NCBI RefSeq assembly: GCF_030547685.1
Contig: NZ_JAUOQM010000049.1
Span: 1-64,000 of the forward strand
From: Gilvimarinus sp. 2_MG-2023
Lineage (GTDB): Bacteria > Pseudomonadota > Gammaproteobacteria > Pseudomonadales > Cellvibrionaceae
Direction: 5' to 3'
Length of the DNA: 64,000 nt
Below are positions 63,689 through 64,000 of the stretch, piece by piece. Under the pieces are notes generated by a model. That model saw only the letters and a program-made list of their open reading frames with translations, did not search any database and was not told the origin of the DNA. Both the position numbers and the translations under genes were made by a program. How positions within the stretch are numbered: position 1 is the stretch's first letter; each line of letters starts with the position of its first letter.

Positions 63689-64000
63689 TTAAGGGTTGTA
63701 CTCTGACCGGTAATCACCGTACAAACGCATGGTGCCCCAGTGCTTTAACCAGGTGCGCTTATCGCGCTCGCCCGACCACCAGTTTTCGTGATGGAAGCCG
63801 CCCCAGTTTTCTTGTTTGGGTTTATCCAAATCACCCACGGCAAGGTTTAACCCCATTTCGGTGACTGGCATTTCAGCTGACCAGAACACCCCCGGCGCTA
63901 TCTCTAGGGTTGGGTTAGGCTTAATGCGCCACTCCAGTGTGTAGCCAGATAAATCCGGTTTAATACGCACCTTCGCCTGCATGGCGCCGGATAGAATCCA
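63689..64000 (-). CDS. Partial CBM9-like sugar-binding protein (5' part outside the window)
   Basis: The last 103 residues are visible and the frame is open to the edge. GYTLEWRIKPNPTLEIAPG, MGLNLAVGDLDKPKQENWGG and WGTMRLYGD follow the pattern of the carbohydrate-binding family-9-like domain. Its 3' end is 3 bp from the lactate-type dehydrogenase start, so it heads or belongs to the deoxy-sugar operon. Full product unknown. Confidence 0.75.
   Translation of the reverse strand, partial: WILSGAMQAKVRIKPDLSGYTLEWRIKPNPTLEIAPGVFWSAEMPVTEMGLNLAVGDLDKPKQENWGGFHHENWWSGERDKRTWLKHWGTMRLYGDYRSEYNP

Overview
The window looks like chromosome of a marine, polysaccharide-degrading gammaproteobacterium, probably Cellvibrionaceae-like. 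The taxonomic hint is inference from a DUF3581-type gene, TonB receptor/halogenase sugar loci, lipoprotein carbohydrate enzymes with binding modules, and CsaA. No 16S gene is present to confirm it.

Region 1 (1-23300) is an integrated genomic island. It starts at the 3' end of ssrA (tmRNA, 190-580) and ends at an 18-bp direct copy of that 3' end (23279-23296). It carries a P4-type tyrosine integrase next to ssrA, an AlpA-like excisionase/regulator, small replication- or control-type proteins and a block of palindromes. Its cargo is almost all genome-conflict machinery: an Mrr-type nuclease; a tightly coupled pair of a GHKL ATPase and a 736-aa protein with phosphoribosyltransferase-like segments; a type I restriction system (hsdM-hsdS-HEPN-like gene, with hsdR separated from them); a zeta toxin with a small partner; a zinc-type Sir2 protein with a small partner; and an unknown 440-aa protein. 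A structured 408-bp repeat occurs three times inside the type I locus, and a hairpin repeat also appears inside the hsdM reading frame.

Region 2 (23300-32300) continues accessory: csaA, a small membrane protein, a RhuM-family gene, decayed copies of the island repeat, a lipoprotein, a solitary type IIG-like restriction-methylase of 1164 aa and a small outer-membrane barrel.

Region 3 (32500-40700) is more core-like: an Atm1-type ABC exporter, a Fic pseudogene, a DUF3581 gene, an acyltransferase and a CIA30-like secreted protein. The last two are divergent from an unusual ECF sigma factor fused to a membrane domain; the two promoters are mirror images. A peroxiredoxin-like gene follows.

Region 4 (40700-64000) is a carbohydrate-use locus. 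It holds a TonB receptor with three flavin-halogenase-family genes, a PL7 alginate-lyase-like lipoprotein, xylose isomerase and xylulokinase, a beta-helix lipoprotein with three carbohydrate-binding modules, an FCD-type GntR regulator, and an operon that fits oxidative L-fucose (or L-rhamnose) breakdown to pyruvate plus L-lactate, including an FMN L-lactate-type dehydrogenase. A truncated CBM9-like gene runs off the right edge.
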